In this document: positions 17,143 to 25,824 of the stretch, piece after piece
Layout of the letters: every line of letters begins with the position of its first letter
How positions within the stretch are numbered: the stretch's first letter is position 1
Source: Bacteroidota bacterium
GTDB taxonomy: Bacteria; Bacteroidota; Bacteroidia; Bacteroidales; Prolixibacteraceae
DNA length: 40,538 nucleotides
Direction of reading: 5' to 3'
NCBI GenBank assembly: GCA_030684645.1
Contig: JAUXUF010000279.1
Span: forward strand, 1-40,538
The notes under the pieces: model-generated
What the model was told of the DNA's origin: nothing
Database searches by the model: none
What the model saw: the letters and a program-made list of their open reading frames with translations, nothing else
Program-made: the position numbers and the translations under genes

Positions 17143-17455
17143 AAAATAGCCCACACCTTAATCATAGATTGGGACTCCTGAAAACCAGGGTACTTTTCTA
17201 AACCGACCAAGAACTGCCAGCGAAGGAAAACGGATTTCCCAAACCGGCAGTCTTTTGTTCATTAGGAATGTGGTTTAATTCATACCAGCGATTGAGTTCT
17301 ACAGTTACAAAGTGCCTGAGCGCCCAGGTAAACAATTTACAGCGTGACTGAACGGTACATCATTATACTTTTCACACTGCCTCTTTGCCACTTTGTTTCT
17401 ATGGTACTTATTAACGACCACTATGTCAATTTGATGTTTTCAAATTGAAAATCTG
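17143..17455. other. Gene-free stretch after the oxidoreductase pair
   Basis: No coding signal is evident. ACTGCC (17213-17218) pairs with GGCAGT (17246-17251), followed by CTTTT, and may form a weak terminator for the preceding genes. The right end holds the promoter of the glycosyltransferase operon. Confidence 0.45.
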
Positions 17456-17463
17456 TATCTTTA
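17430..17463 (+). promoter_or_regulatory. Candidate promoter of the glycosyltransferase operon
   Basis: TTTG at 17430-17433, a 22-base spacer and TATCTTTA at 17456-17463 (one mismatch to TAnnTTTG) lie about 70 bases before the GT2 start. Confidence 0.45.
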
Positions 17464-17533
17464 ACCCTCGTACATCCTGAAAAAATCAGGTGTATTGCCG
17501 AATTAAAAAGAGAATTGCCTAATAACCGAAGCT

Positions 17534-18457
17534 ATGTTTTCGCTCATAATTCCAGTTTATAATGAAGAATTCCTGATAGAGGAACTAGCAGCCCGCTCAG
17601 TACGGGCACTTGAATCGTTCACACCAAACTATGAAATCCTATTTATAAACGACGGAAGCACAGATTCCACGCTCCAAAAACTGGTTGAAGTCCGCAAACG
17701 CTTTTCAAGAATTAAAATAGTCGATCTGTCAAAAAATTTCGGGCACCAGGCCGCGTTTACCGCCGGATTGGAGATGTCGCTTGGAAATTATGTGGCCATG
17801 ATGGACGGTGATCTTCAGGATCCTCCTGAATTGCTGGCTGAAATGTATCACAAAATTAAAGATGGAGAATATGACATTGTGAGTGGAAAGCGAATGGGCC
17901 GCAAAGGCAAGCGACTGCGATTGACGACGAATCTCTTTCATGCTTTCTTCAAAAAAGTTTCCGGATTGGACGAAATTGAAAATACAGGAAACTTTTCGAT
18001 GATGAACCGAGCAGCAGTCAACGCCCTGGTCCAAATGAAAGAAACCATCCGGTATCTGCCAGGTCTGCGTTCGTTTATCGGCTTCAGTCAGGGATATGTT
18101 GAATATATCCGGGAAGAACGGTTGGAAGGAGAACCCAAAATGACACTTGGCAAACTGATGGTTTTAGCTGCTGATGCCATCTTTTCGTTCTCTAAATTCC
18201 CAATTAAGGTTTGCCTTTTCCTTGGAACTCTTGGAACCATCGTTTTTATGTTTGCCGGAATCTATGTATTAATCGCCAAAATCTTTGGATTTGCCTTAAT
18301 CGGCTGGTCTTCTACTGTCCTAAGTATCTATTTCCTGGGTTCCATACAGCTTATTTTCCTGGGTGTGGTGGGCGAATACGTTTACCGGATTTACAAAGAA
18401 TCGCAAAACCGCCCCATCTACCTGGTGAAAAAGTTTTACGATGCCGAAACTGAATAA
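17534..18457 (+). CDS. GT2 family polyprenyl-phosphate glycosyltransferase (GtrB/DPM1-like)
   Basis: Transfers a sugar from a nucleotide donor to a polyprenyl phosphate on the cytoplasmic face of the membrane. The 307-residue protein has a GT-A domain with SLIIPVYNEE at the start, FINDGSTDST, the metal-binding DGD in MDGDLQDPPE, and a SGKRMGRKGKRLRL loop. Two membrane helices follow (about 226-253 and 262-290), as in GtrB and related enzymes. Its stop codon overlaps the next gene's ATG by one base (TAATG), so translation is probably coupled. The donor sugar cannot be read from sequence. Confidence 0.88.
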   Translation: MFSLIIPVYNEEFLIEELAARSVRALESFTPNYEILFINDGSTDSTLQKLVEVRKRFSRIKIVDLSKNFGHQAAFTAGLEMSLGNYVAMMDGDLQDPPELLAEMYHKIKDGEYDIVSGKRMGRKGKRLRLTTNLFHAFFKKVSGLDEIENTGNFSMMNRAAVNALVQMKETIRYLPGLRSFIGFSQGYVEYIREERLEGEPKMTLGKLMVLAADAIFSFSKFPIKVCLFLGTLGTIVFMFAGIYVLIAKIFGFALIGWSSTVLSIYFLGSIQLIFLGVVGEYVYRIYKESQNRPIYLVKKFYDAETE

Positions 18458-20523
18458 TGGGAGAAAAAAAACTCAAGATTATTTTCATTGTGCTTGCCCT
18501 TTTTATGCTGGCAGTTCTGTTGCTCATCGGCCGGGACGCCGGAATTTCGGGCGACGAAGAAGTCCATTACCAGCATTCTGAACTGGTTTACAAATATTTC
18601 AGCACGCTGGGCGCCGACAAATCTTCGCTTGACACTCCCAAAACCTACCTTCAATACTACGGACAATCTTTTGACAATTTGGTCACTATTCTCATTCATT
18701 GGTTCGGGATCGAAGATATTTACGCGTTCAGGCATCTGATGTGCAGCTTTTCAGGATGGTTGGCCATCCTGGTGACCGCCTTGTTTGCCGCATCAATTGC
18801 CGGATATGGAGCAGCTATCCTGGTGCTGATTCTGTTTGCAGTATCGCCAACATTTCTTGGTCACGCGCAAAATAACCTCAAAGATATCCCCTTCGCATTG
18901 GCCTATATTTCGAACGTTTACTACTCGCTTAAACTCGTCTTTTCTGAAGAAAAACCAGCCGGAAAAACGATTTTTCTCTTGATATTAAGCATCGCCTTTG
19001 CCATCGGAATTCGTGCCGGGGGGATCCTGGTCGTTTTTTACCTCGGTTTTTTCATGTTCCTGAAAATCGTTTTGGACTGGATTGCACATCAAAAGATAAA
19101 CGTTGAACTTCTAAAAAAACAATTCTTCCTGTTCGCCGGCATTTCAGTGGCCGGTTACCTGTTGGGGCTGGCCACCTGGCCCTACGCGCTGCAAAATCCT
19201 TTGCTGAATCCGTGGAAATCGTACCAGGTAATGACTCATTTCCCGGTAACTGTCAGGCAAATTTTCGAAGGTCGCTTCGACTGGTCCGACTTTCATCCGT
19301 GGTATTACCTGCCCAAATACATGGCGATTACCATCCCGGTAATTGTGTTTTCAGGACTGGCCGCCTTTTTCCTGAATACGCGTAAAAATTACACCTCAAG
19401 CCAAAGGGTACAGCTGATTTTGCTGGGGTTCACCATTCTCTTTCCAATTATTTTTGTTATCCTGAAAAACTCCAACCTTTATGGTTCCTGGCGTCATTTT
19501 CTATTTGTTTATCCGGGAATTATCCTGATATCAGCTCTCGGAATCCAGGCTTTTCTGATCCGTTTCAAACAACGGTTGATCCGAAATGCAACCATTGGAA
19601 TACTGATGGTACTCAGCTTTCATCCGCTCCGGTTCATGGCCGCCAATCATCCGTATTATTACCTCTACTACAATCAGTTTACCGGCGGACTGAAAGGGGC
19701 TTATGGAAATTATGAGACCGACTATTATTACCACAGTATGCGCGAAGGAGCCGAATGGCTTCAGGAATACCTGAAAAACAAACCCAATAAAAGCGAAATC
19801 ATTGTTGGCGGCAATTTCCCTTCACAGTGGTATTTCAGGCAAAACAAGGACATCAAATTTGTGTATTTCCCTTACCAGAACCGGAGCCAATACGACTGGG
19901 ATTACGCCATTATTGCCAACAGTTATATTCCGCCCTTTCAGCTGAAAAATAAAATCTGGCCACCCTCGAATACGATTCATGCTATTTTTGTCGATGGAGT
20001 TCCGGTTTGTGCCGTTATTAAGCGGCTCACCCAAGATGATTTACGGGGTATCCAGGAGATGCAAAAGGGCGATAACATTAAATCTGTGTTGTTTTTTCAA
20101 AATGCGTTGGCGCAAGATCCTCAAAATGAACTGATCTGTTATAAGTTTGCAGAGTCTTTGATGGCCTCCGGACAAGATGAGCGGGCAGAGCAAATGCTGA
20201 AATCGTGTTTGGAGATCAATCCTGAATATGTGCAGGCGCTGGTTTTGATGGGAGATCTGGCATTGAAACAAAAAACCATTGGAAAAGCCGCAGGTTTTTA
20301 TGAGAAAGCCATCCAGGTCAACCGGAAGTATTTCGGCGTTTACCCGAAACTAGCCGGAATCTATGCTGAAACCAATGTAGCCAAGGCCCGTAAAGTACTC
20401 AGGGATTGCCTGAAATTAAATGCACGGTACATACCTGCGCTGGAGGCGATGGCCGAAACCTATCGGGAAACGGCTCCCGAAATGGCCGGAAAATACGATA
20501 AACTGATAAATAAATTAAAATAA
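18457..20523 (+). CDS. GT-C type membrane glycosyltransferase (PMT/GT39-like) with C-terminal TPR domain
   Basis: A 688-residue polytopic membrane protein. The first periplasmic loop holds an acidic pair in GISGDEEVHYQH (~residue 30-40), as in GT-C enzymes that use lipid-linked sugars. HAQNNLKDIPFAL and many hydrophobic helices follow up to about residue 400. The soluble C-terminal third ends in tetratricopeptide-like helices from ~520 (AQDPQNELICYKFAESLMAS, CLEINPEYVQALVLMGDLAL, AIQVNRKYFGVYPKLAGIYA). It is translationally coupled to the GT2 gene, suggesting that the GT2 product is its donor. I infer sugar transfer to an exported acceptor; TPRs could bind the acceptor protein. Membership of an exact GT family is uncertain. 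Confidence 0.78.
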   Translation: MGEKKLKIIFIVLALFMLAVLLLIGRDAGISGDEEVHYQHSELVYKYFSTLGADKSSLDTPKTYLQYYGQSFDNLVTILIHWFGIEDIYAFRHLMCSFSGWLAILVTALFAASIAGYGAAILVLILFAVSPTFLGHAQNNLKDIPFALAYISNVYYSLKLVFSEEKPAGKTIFLLILSIAFAIGIRAGGILVVFYLGFFMFLKIVLDWIAHQKINVELLKKQFFLFAGISVAGYLLGLATWPYALQNPLLNPWKSYQVMTHFPVTVRQIFEGRFDWSDFHPWYYLPKYMAITIPVIVFSGLAAFFLNTRKNYTSSQRVQLILLGFTILFPIIFVILKNSNLYGSWRHFLFVYPGIILISALGIQAFLIRFKQRLIRNATIGILMVLSFHPLRFMAANHPYYYLYYNQFTGGLKGAYGNYETDYYYHSMREGAEWLQEYLKNKPNKSEIIVGGNFPSQWYFRQNKDIKFVYFPYQNRSQYDWDYAIIANSYIPPFQLKNKIWPPSNTIHAIFVDGVPVCAVIKRLTQDDLRGIQEMQKGDNIKSVLFFQNALAQDPQNELICYKFAESLMASGQDERAEQMLKSCLEINPEYVQALVLMGDLALKQKTIGKAAGFYEKAIQVNRKYFGVYPKLAGIYAETNVAKARKVLRDCLKLNARYIPALEAMAETYRETAPEMAGKYDKLINKLK

Positions 20524-20541
20524 CTTTTTAAAATTAAAACG

Positions 20542-20796
20542 ATGAGAAAATCAATTTTGATGGGGCTTTTAAGCCTGTTTTTTATGGGTGGAATGAATAA
20601 ATCTTTCGCTCAGAGCGATTCAGCAAAAATTGCTGAAGAACCAACAGATACCATTTCGATCGACAACATGGATCCGGTTTTTTATGAAGAAGAAGATACG
20701 AAAGAAGATTCAAACACGATGACTTATGCCCTTATTGGTGGTATTGTGGTCATTGGTGGAGCAGCCTTCTATTTCATTCGCAAAAAGAAAAAATAA
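20542..20796 (+). CDS. Small signal-peptide membrane protein with two O-glycosylation sequons
   Basis: An 84-residue protein I do not recognise as a named family. It has a signal peptide (residues 1-23, ending KSFA before QSDS), an acidic linker of ~37 residues, one membrane helix (about 62-79, glycine-rich) and a KKKK end, so the linker should face the periplasm. The linker carries DSA (26-28) and DTI (36-38), both matching the Bacteroidota O-glycosylation motif D-S/T-A/I/L/M/T/V. It sits 18 bases after the GT-C gene and before a strong terminator, so it closes the operon. It could be a glycosylated partner or a regulator of the GT pair; that is inference. Confidence 0.75.
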   Translation: MRKSILMGLLSLFFMGGMNKSFAQSDSAKIAEEPTDTISIDNMDPVFYEEEDTKEDSNTMTYALIGGIVVIGGAAFYFIRKKKK

Positions 20797-20814
20797 GAAT
20801 ACCAGACATTGGAT

Positions 20815-20850
20815 CTAAAAAAGCTCCACGTTTCCGTGGAGCTTTTTTTA
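20815..20850 (+). terminator. Rho-independent terminator of the glycosyltransferase operon
   Basis: AAGCTCCACG - TTTC - CGTGGAGCTT (20821-20844) is a perfect 10-bp stem flanked by A and T runs. Confidence 0.92.
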
Positions 20851-20990
20851 TGGCAAAAGCATCTTAAACTACTTCCCAAAAGCAAATTCCATGTCCGGAT
20901 TCACCTCAATTTTAACCCTTTTCCGAAAGTCAGAAACAGTACATTGGGACTCAAATTTTATCATTAGCTTTATTTCTTTCAGTTAAAGAT

Positions 20991-21020
20991 TTTGATTCTA
21001 CTTATTAGTAAATATATTTA
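20991..21020 (+). promoter_or_regulatory. Candidate promoter of the fabF-like gene
   Basis: TTTG at 20991-20994, an 18-base spacer and TATATTTA at 21013-21020 (one mismatch to TAnnTTTG) lie 20 bases before the start codon. Confidence 0.5.
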
Positions 21021-21040
21021 CAAGGAATAAAAAAATTAAA

Positions 21041-22285
21041 ATGAAGCGAGTAGTAATTACCGGTCTTGGAGCAGTCACCCCATTGGGAAATTCAGTTTCT
21101 GAATATTGGAATGCCCTGGTTCAGGGAAAAAGCGGGGCCATTCCAATTACACGGTTTGATGTTTCAGGCCTGAAAACCAGGTTTGCCTGCGAAGTAAAGA
21201 ACTTCGACCCGTTGCAATATATGGAAAAACCGGAAGCCAGGAAAATCGATTTGTATGCACAATATGCCCTTGCATCAACACACCAATGCATGCTGGATTC
21301 TGCCATTAATCTTGAACATACCAACCGGAGCCGTTGTGGGGTGATCTGGGCAACCGGAGTCGGCGGAATCGGCACATTGGAAAAAGAAATTGGCGATTTT
21401 TTTTCGCCTGAAGCAAAAGGAAGGATCAGTCCGTTTTTTATTACCAAGATGATTGCCAACATGGCTTCCGGACTGATTTCAATCAAATACGGACTGCAAG
21501 GAGCCAGTTATGCCACTGTTTCGGCTTGTTCCTCGTCAAACCATGCCATCACGGATTCGTACAACCTGATTAAAATGGGCAAAGCCGATGTGATGTTGGC
21601 CGGAGGTTCCGAAGCGCCAATAAGCATTGTAACAGTTAGTGGGTTTAGCGTGATCAGAGCGCTTTCAGAGCGCAACGACAGCCCGGAAACAGCCTCCCGT
21701 CCGTTCGATGAAAACCGCGACGGATTTGTTTTGGGCGAAGGCGGCGGAGTGTTGATGCTGGAAGAGTTGGAACATGCAAAAAAGCGCGGGGCAAAAATCT
21801 ATGCTGAAATGACTGGTTACGGATTAGCTTCGGATGCCTACCACATTACCGGCTCACATCCTGAAGGGCTTGGCGCTCAACTGGCCATGACCGAAGCGAT
21901 GCGCGAAGGAGGTTTGCGCCCTGAAGACATCGATTACATCAATGCACATGCAACTTCGACACCTATTGGCGACATCAGCGAAACGCTGGCAATCGCTGCC
22001 GTTTTCGACTCCTGTTTATCCAAGGTAGCTGTCGGAGGAACAAAATCCATGACAGGCCATTTGCTCGGCGGAGCAGGCGCCATCGAGGCCATGTGCTGTG
22101 TCCTGGCTATTCATAACGATATGATTCCTCCAACGATCAACCTGCAAACCCGTGATGGAGTTATTGATCCGCGTTTGAGGGTGGAACAAACCCTTTGCCG
22201 GCAACCTGTTCATGCCGCTTTAAACAATTCATTCGGATTTGGTGGCCACATAGTAAGTACATTGTTCCAGAAATTCGAAGAATAA
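21041..22285 (+). CDS. 3-oxoacyl-ACP synthase II (FabF-type)
   Basis: Condenses malonyl-ACP with acyl-ACP in fatty-acid elongation, or a related acyl chain. The 414-residue thiolase-fold enzyme has nucleophile C163 in VSACSSSNHA, the first histidine in NAHATSTPIGD, the lysine and second histidine in GGTKSMTGHLLGG, and NNSFGFGGH at the end, so the Cys-His-His triad is complete. It differs from textbook FabF in SACSSS instead of TACATS and HAT instead of HGT. No acpP or rnc gene adjoins it, so it may be a paralogue rather than the housekeeping copy; I leave the symbol blank for that reason. Confidence 0.88.
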   Translation: MKRVVITGLGAVTPLGNSVSEYWNALVQGKSGAIPITRFDVSGLKTRFACEVKNFDPLQYMEKPEARKIDLYAQYALASTHQCMLDSAINLEHTNRSRCGVIWATGVGGIGTLEKEIGDFFSPEAKGRISPFFITKMIANMASGLISIKYGLQGASYATVSACSSSNHAITDSYNLIKMGKADVMLAGGSEAPISIVTVSGFSVIRALSERNDSPETASRPFDENRDGFVLGEGGGVLMLEELEHAKKRGAKIYAEMTGYGLASDAYHITGSHPEGLGAQLAMTEAMREGGLRPEDIDYINAHATSTPIGDISETLAIAAVFDSCLSKVAVGGTKSMTGHLLGGAGAIEAMCCVLAIHNDMIPPTINLQTRDGVIDPRLRVEQTLCRQPVHAALNNSFGFGGHIVSTLFQKFEE

Positions 22286-22303
22286 CCCGGAAAAAAAATG
22301 GAT

Positions 22304-22350
22304 AAGCCCGAAAACGATTCCTGTAGGAATGATTTTCGGGCTTCCTTTTT
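22304..22350 (+). terminator. Rho-independent terminator of the fabF-like gene
   Basis: An 18-bp near-perfect stem (22304-22321 with 22326-22343) with a TGTA loop is followed by CC and five T. Confidence 0.88.
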
Positions 22351-22389
22351 ACTGAAAAAGAGGATGGACTTTAAAGAACAAGCTAAGTT

Positions 22390-23697
22390 CTACATCAGGA
22401 ATTTCAATAAAAATAATACGGCTAAAACGGCGGTAGCAATTGAAATATCTTTGAATTTTCCGGTTAACAGTTTCAGGATTACATACGAAAGGACACCAAA
22501 CAAAATTCCCTCAGCAATTGAGTAAGTCAATGGCATCATCACGATGGTAAGAAATACCGGAATTGATTCGGTATAATCGTCAAAATCAATGTTTTTAATA
22601 GGAGTCATCATCATCGCTCCAACCAGGATTAAAGCAGGCGCTGTTGCTGCCCCCGGAATCATCAGGAATATTGGCGACAGAAATAATGCAAAGAAAAACA
22701 ATACCGCTACCGTTAATGAAGTAAGACCAGTCCGACCACCTTCAGAAACGCCAGCTGCACTTTCGACATAAGTTGTGACGGTTGAAGTACCAAGCATGGC
22801 GCCAACCGTTGTTCCTATCGCATCGGCCATTAAAGCCTGTTTTACGCGTGGGACATTTCCTTTTTCATCAAGCATGTTGGCTTTCGAAGAAACACCGATC
22901 AAGGTACCAACGGTATCAAACATATCCACAAACAGGAAAGTAAATACCACAACCAGCATGTCCATTGTCATGATCTGGCCCCATTCAAATTTCATAAATA
23001 TCGGGCTTAATGAGGGTGGCATAACTTCCATCGAGGAAGGAAGATGGGTTACACCAAAAGGAAAACCGATTACAGTACCAACCAGGATTCCTATCAGCAA
23101 CGCACCTTTCACCCGTAAAGCCAGCAAGGCGCCCGTAATAACCAGTGCCAGAAGAGCGACAATTGCTCCCGGATTATTTGTGAAGTCGGTCAGATTACCT
23201 AATGTCACAAAAGTTGCAGGGCTGCTGACAATGATACCGGCATTTTTTAAACCGATGAAAGCGATGAAGAGTCCGATACCAACTGAAATTGCATGTTTCA
23301 TATTGTTCGGGATGGAGTTAACGATCATCTCCCGAATGTTGAATGCGGTTAAAGCAATAAATATCAAACCTTCAAGAAAAACAGCAGTCAGGGCAAATTG
23401 CCAGGAATGGCCCATTCCAAGAACAACGGTGAACGCGAAGAAGGCGTTCAAACCCATACCGGGAGCAAGGGCAAACGGTAATTTGGCATAAAGCGCCATG
23501 ACCAGGGTCGCAATTAGCGAAGCCAATACAGTTGCGGTAAAAACAGCGCCTTTATCCATTCCGGTAGCACTCAGTATATCTGGGTTTACTGCCAAAATAT
23601 AGGCCATGGTCATGAAGGTGGTAATGCCTGCAATGATTTCGGTGCGTACAGTCGTTTTGTTCTCCTGCAGCTTAAAAAATTTGGTAATGAATTCCAT
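22390..23697 (-). CDS. NCS2 family purine permease (AzgA/PurP type)
   Basis: Proton-coupled uptake of purine bases (adenine, guanine or hypoxanthine) across the inner membrane. The 435-residue protein has about 13-14 hydrophobic segments and the AzgA subgroup signatures: EIIAGITTFMTMAYILAVNP, FALAPGMGLNAFFAF, VDMFDTVGTLIGV and the TSTVTTYVESAAGVSEGGRTGL loop. The gene is 11 bases downstream of a DUF5020 outer-membrane gene on the same strand, which together would give outer- and inner-membrane steps of nucleobase/nucleoside uptake. Exact substrate unknown. Confidence 0.9.
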   Translation of the reverse strand: MEFITKFFKLQENKTTVRTEIIAGITTFMTMAYILAVNPDILSATGMDKGAVFTATVLASLIATLVMALYAKLPFALAPGMGLNAFFAFTVVLGMGHSWQFALTAVFLEGLIFIALTAFNIREMIVNSIPNNMKHAISVGIGLFIAFIGLKNAGIIVSSPATFVTLGNLTDFTNNPGAIVALLALVITGALLALRVKGALLIGILVGTVIGFPFGVTHLPSSMEVMPPSLSPIFMKFEWGQIMTMDMLVVVFTFLFVDMFDTVGTLIGVSSKANMLDEKGNVPRVKQALMADAIGTTVGAMLGTSTVTTYVESAAGVSEGGRTGLTSLTVAVLFFFALFLSPIFLMIPGAATAPALILVGAMMMTPIKNIDFDDYTESIPVFLTIVMMPLTYSIAEGILFGVLSYVILKLLTGKFKDISIATAVLAVLFLLKFLM

Positions 23698-23708
23698 ATC
23701 CGTTCAGA

Positions 23709-24395
23709 TTAAAAAGTGTATTTAACTGCTGCTGTAGGATTTACCATAAATCCATTATGTCCGGCAAAATTGTTGCTTAATTCAACTTCACTACCGGCAG
23801 AAAAATTCTTGTTGAAGTTGTACCAGATCTGTGGTTCAGAAAGGAATATCATGGTACCAAAGCCGGTCTTTTCCCTCCAAAGGTCAGCAAAACCGGTAAA
23901 CGACATTTTCCCTTCTGCAAAATTCAGGTGCCAAACAGCAGTAAACTGGAAACTGTTAGGTTTGTTATCTATTGTATTTGCTATGTTTTTATACAATGCC
24001 TTTAACGAAAATCCTCTTGAAAAATCACTCGAATTCCAGGAATAATCCACACCAGTCAGCCATGCATTATTAATGGTATATGCACCAGAGGCAGCGCCGG
24101 CCTTCCATTGACCCATGCCTCCATTGTATTCAGCATGCCAACTAAATGGAGACTGACCCAATTTAAAACAACGGGCGATTTCAAAATATGCAAGTGAAAC
24201 CCCCTGGACTTCACCTACACCATAATTCATGTCGATAAAAAAGAAAGTGTTACCGGTTTTGTCGGGTTTGAACATTTCAACAGTGCTGGTCAGGTAACCA
24301 CGATCTTTGCCCATATCGTAATGCAGCTGAATATTTTGACTAAAAGCGCCGAAGGCAAGTAACCCTGTAAACAAAATGAGGACTAATTTCTTCAT
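23709..24395 (-). CDS. DUF5020 outer-membrane protein (Tsx-like beta-barrel)
   Basis: A 228-residue exported protein with a signal peptide (MKKLVLILFTGLLAFGAFSQ). Alternating aromatic strands follow, such as NTFFFIDMNYGVGEVQG, FSWHAEYNGGMGQW and PQIWYNFNKNFSAGSEVEL, and the C-terminal VKYTF is typical of outer-membrane barrels. The pattern and length fit DUF5020, which resembles nucleoside channel Tsx. Gene order with the purine permease supports a role in nucleoside or base diffusion across the outer membrane. The family name is from memory of its pattern and not checked by search. Confidence 0.75.
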   Translation of the reverse strand: MKKLVLILFTGLLAFGAFSQNIQLHYDMGKDRGYLTSTVEMFKPDKTGNTFFFIDMNYGVGEVQGVSLAYFEIARCFKLGQSPFSWHAEYNGGMGQWKAGAASGAYTINNAWLTGVDYSWNSSDFSRGFSLKALYKNIANTIDNKPNSFQFTAVWHLNFAEGKMSFTGFADLWREKTGFGTMIFLSEPQIWYNFNKNFSAGSEVELSNNFAGHNGFMVNPTAAVKYTF

Positions 24396-24660
24396 AATCT
24401 AATCTTAAAGGTTTAAATGTAAATGATGGCTAAAAATAGTTAAAAAAGCTTTCCTGATCCGTCACTGCCCTTCTATCAATTTTATTTGTTACCAACAGTT
24501 TTCTAACAAATCCGTTTTATTGAAATTCAACTGATTCGCTCAGTCACTGTTTAATCCTGAAAATATTTTCTTATATTCATGCTCAATTTGTCCATTTTGC
24601 AGTTGGTATCCCCGAACGGATTCCCGCAAAACATTCCATAACCAATTGAACTTATCCATT

Positions 24661-25545
24661 ATGAAACAGATTTCAAGAAGACATTTTCTTCAGGCCGGAC
24701 TGATTGGAGCTGCTGCCATAACCACCGGATTCTCGAATCTGGCATATACTGGTTCAAAAAATTCCACGATTGATAAAGTCAGACTGGGCAAAACAGGTCT
24801 TTTGGTTCCTCGTCTCGCTCTTGGAACAGGCACCCACGGAGGGAAACAGTCTTCGGATATGACCAGGATGGGAGTAGAAAACTGGCTGAAAATTGCACGT
24901 TATGCGCACGAAAGAGGCATGACCTTTTATGATGCTGCCGACCTTTACGGTTCGCATAAAAATGTGAAGGAAATTCTGAAAGAAGTTCCACGCGAAAAAG
25001 CCACCTTACTCACCAAAATCTGGACACGCCCTGAAGATTGGAATCCCGATGCCCCAATGAAAACTATTGATCGGTTCAGAAAAGAAACAGGATCAGACTA
25101 TTTCGACATTATGCTGCTACATTGCATGACAAACGGAAACTGGCAGGAAGAAAAAAAACCATACATTGAGGCCCTTTCGGAAGCCAAACAAAAGGGTATT
25201 GTGAAAACAGTCGGTCTTTCGTGCCACAATTTTGAAGCGCTAAAAATTGCTGCAGAAGATCCGTGGGTGGATGTAATCCTGGCACGTATCAATCCTGATG
25301 GTATCATTATGGATGCCAGTCCTGAAGAAGTAATGGCCGTGCTTAAAAAAGCACACGATAGCGGTAAGGGAATCATCGGGATGAAGATATTCGGTGAAGG
25401 ACGCATGAAAGATGACAATCAGCGGGAAAAATCGCTTCAGTATGTGATTGGAAGTAAAAATGTGGATTGCATGACTATTGGAATGACTTCAGCTGAACAG
25501 GTTGAAGATGCAGTGAACCGCGTCATGCGGATTGTAAAAGGATAA
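24661..25545 (+). CDS. Tat-signal aldo/keto reductase
   Basis: NADP-type TIM-barrel oxidoreductase predicted to work outside the cytoplasm. The 294-residue protein has a twin-arginine signal (SRRHFLQAG from residue 5) with an Ala-rich hydrophobic core. The AKR barrel follows: VRLGKTGLLVPRLALGTG, the catalytic Asp and Tyr region FYDAADLYGSHKNV, the Lys in TKIW, and the His in LLHCM. Late barrel segments KGIIGMKIFGEGR and the C-terminal MTIGMTSAEQVED complete it. The ATG at 24661 begins MKQISRRH; an in-frame start five codons earlier is less natural for a Tat signal. It is a single-gene unit ending at a strong terminator. Confidence 0.9.
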   Translation: MKQISRRHFLQAGLIGAAAITTGFSNLAYTGSKNSTIDKVRLGKTGLLVPRLALGTGTHGGKQSSDMTRMGVENWLKIARYAHERGMTFYDAADLYGSHKNVKEILKEVPREKATLLTKIWTRPEDWNPDAPMKTIDRFRKETGSDYFDIMLLHCMTNGNWQEEKKPYIEALSEAKQKGIVKTVGLSCHNFEALKIAAEDPWVDVILARINPDGIIMDASPEEVMAVLKKAHDSGKGIIGMKIFGEGRMKDDNQREKSLQYVIGSKNVDCMTIGMTSAEQVEDAVNRVMRIVKG

Positions 25546-25621
25546 AACCTCATTCCAATCCTCTATTCAGGTAAAACTGGATGTTGCAAATATCCAGGCA
25601 ATTTACATCTAAATTGTTCAA

Positions 25622-25657
25622 CAAAAAAAGCCAGACGATTTTCGTCTGGCTTTTTTC
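25622..25657 (+). terminator. Rho-independent terminator of the Tat-signal aldo/keto reductase gene
   Basis: AAGCCAGACGA / TCGTCTGGCTT (25628-25638 with 25642-25652) with a TTT loop and A/T flanks could work in both directions, though the facing gene DUF2461 ends farther on. Confidence 0.9.
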
Positions 25658-25824
25658 TCTGTTACAGAATTTGGTGAATGATTGAGTAAATCGAACTACT
25701 CACAAATTAATCCCAATCTTATGCATATGGTTACCCCGATAATTGGTTTATTAATTGAAACGACCGATATTTTACACGAACAGTCGATTTCAGCCAATGA
25801 ACTTCCAGTTTTTGACCACTCTTT

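Noticed and set aside
24396-24660. Purine riboswitch before the DUF5020/permease operon
   Set aside because: The leader before DUF5020 is short and shows no purine-aptamer-like three-way junction; nothing else was seen in this gap.
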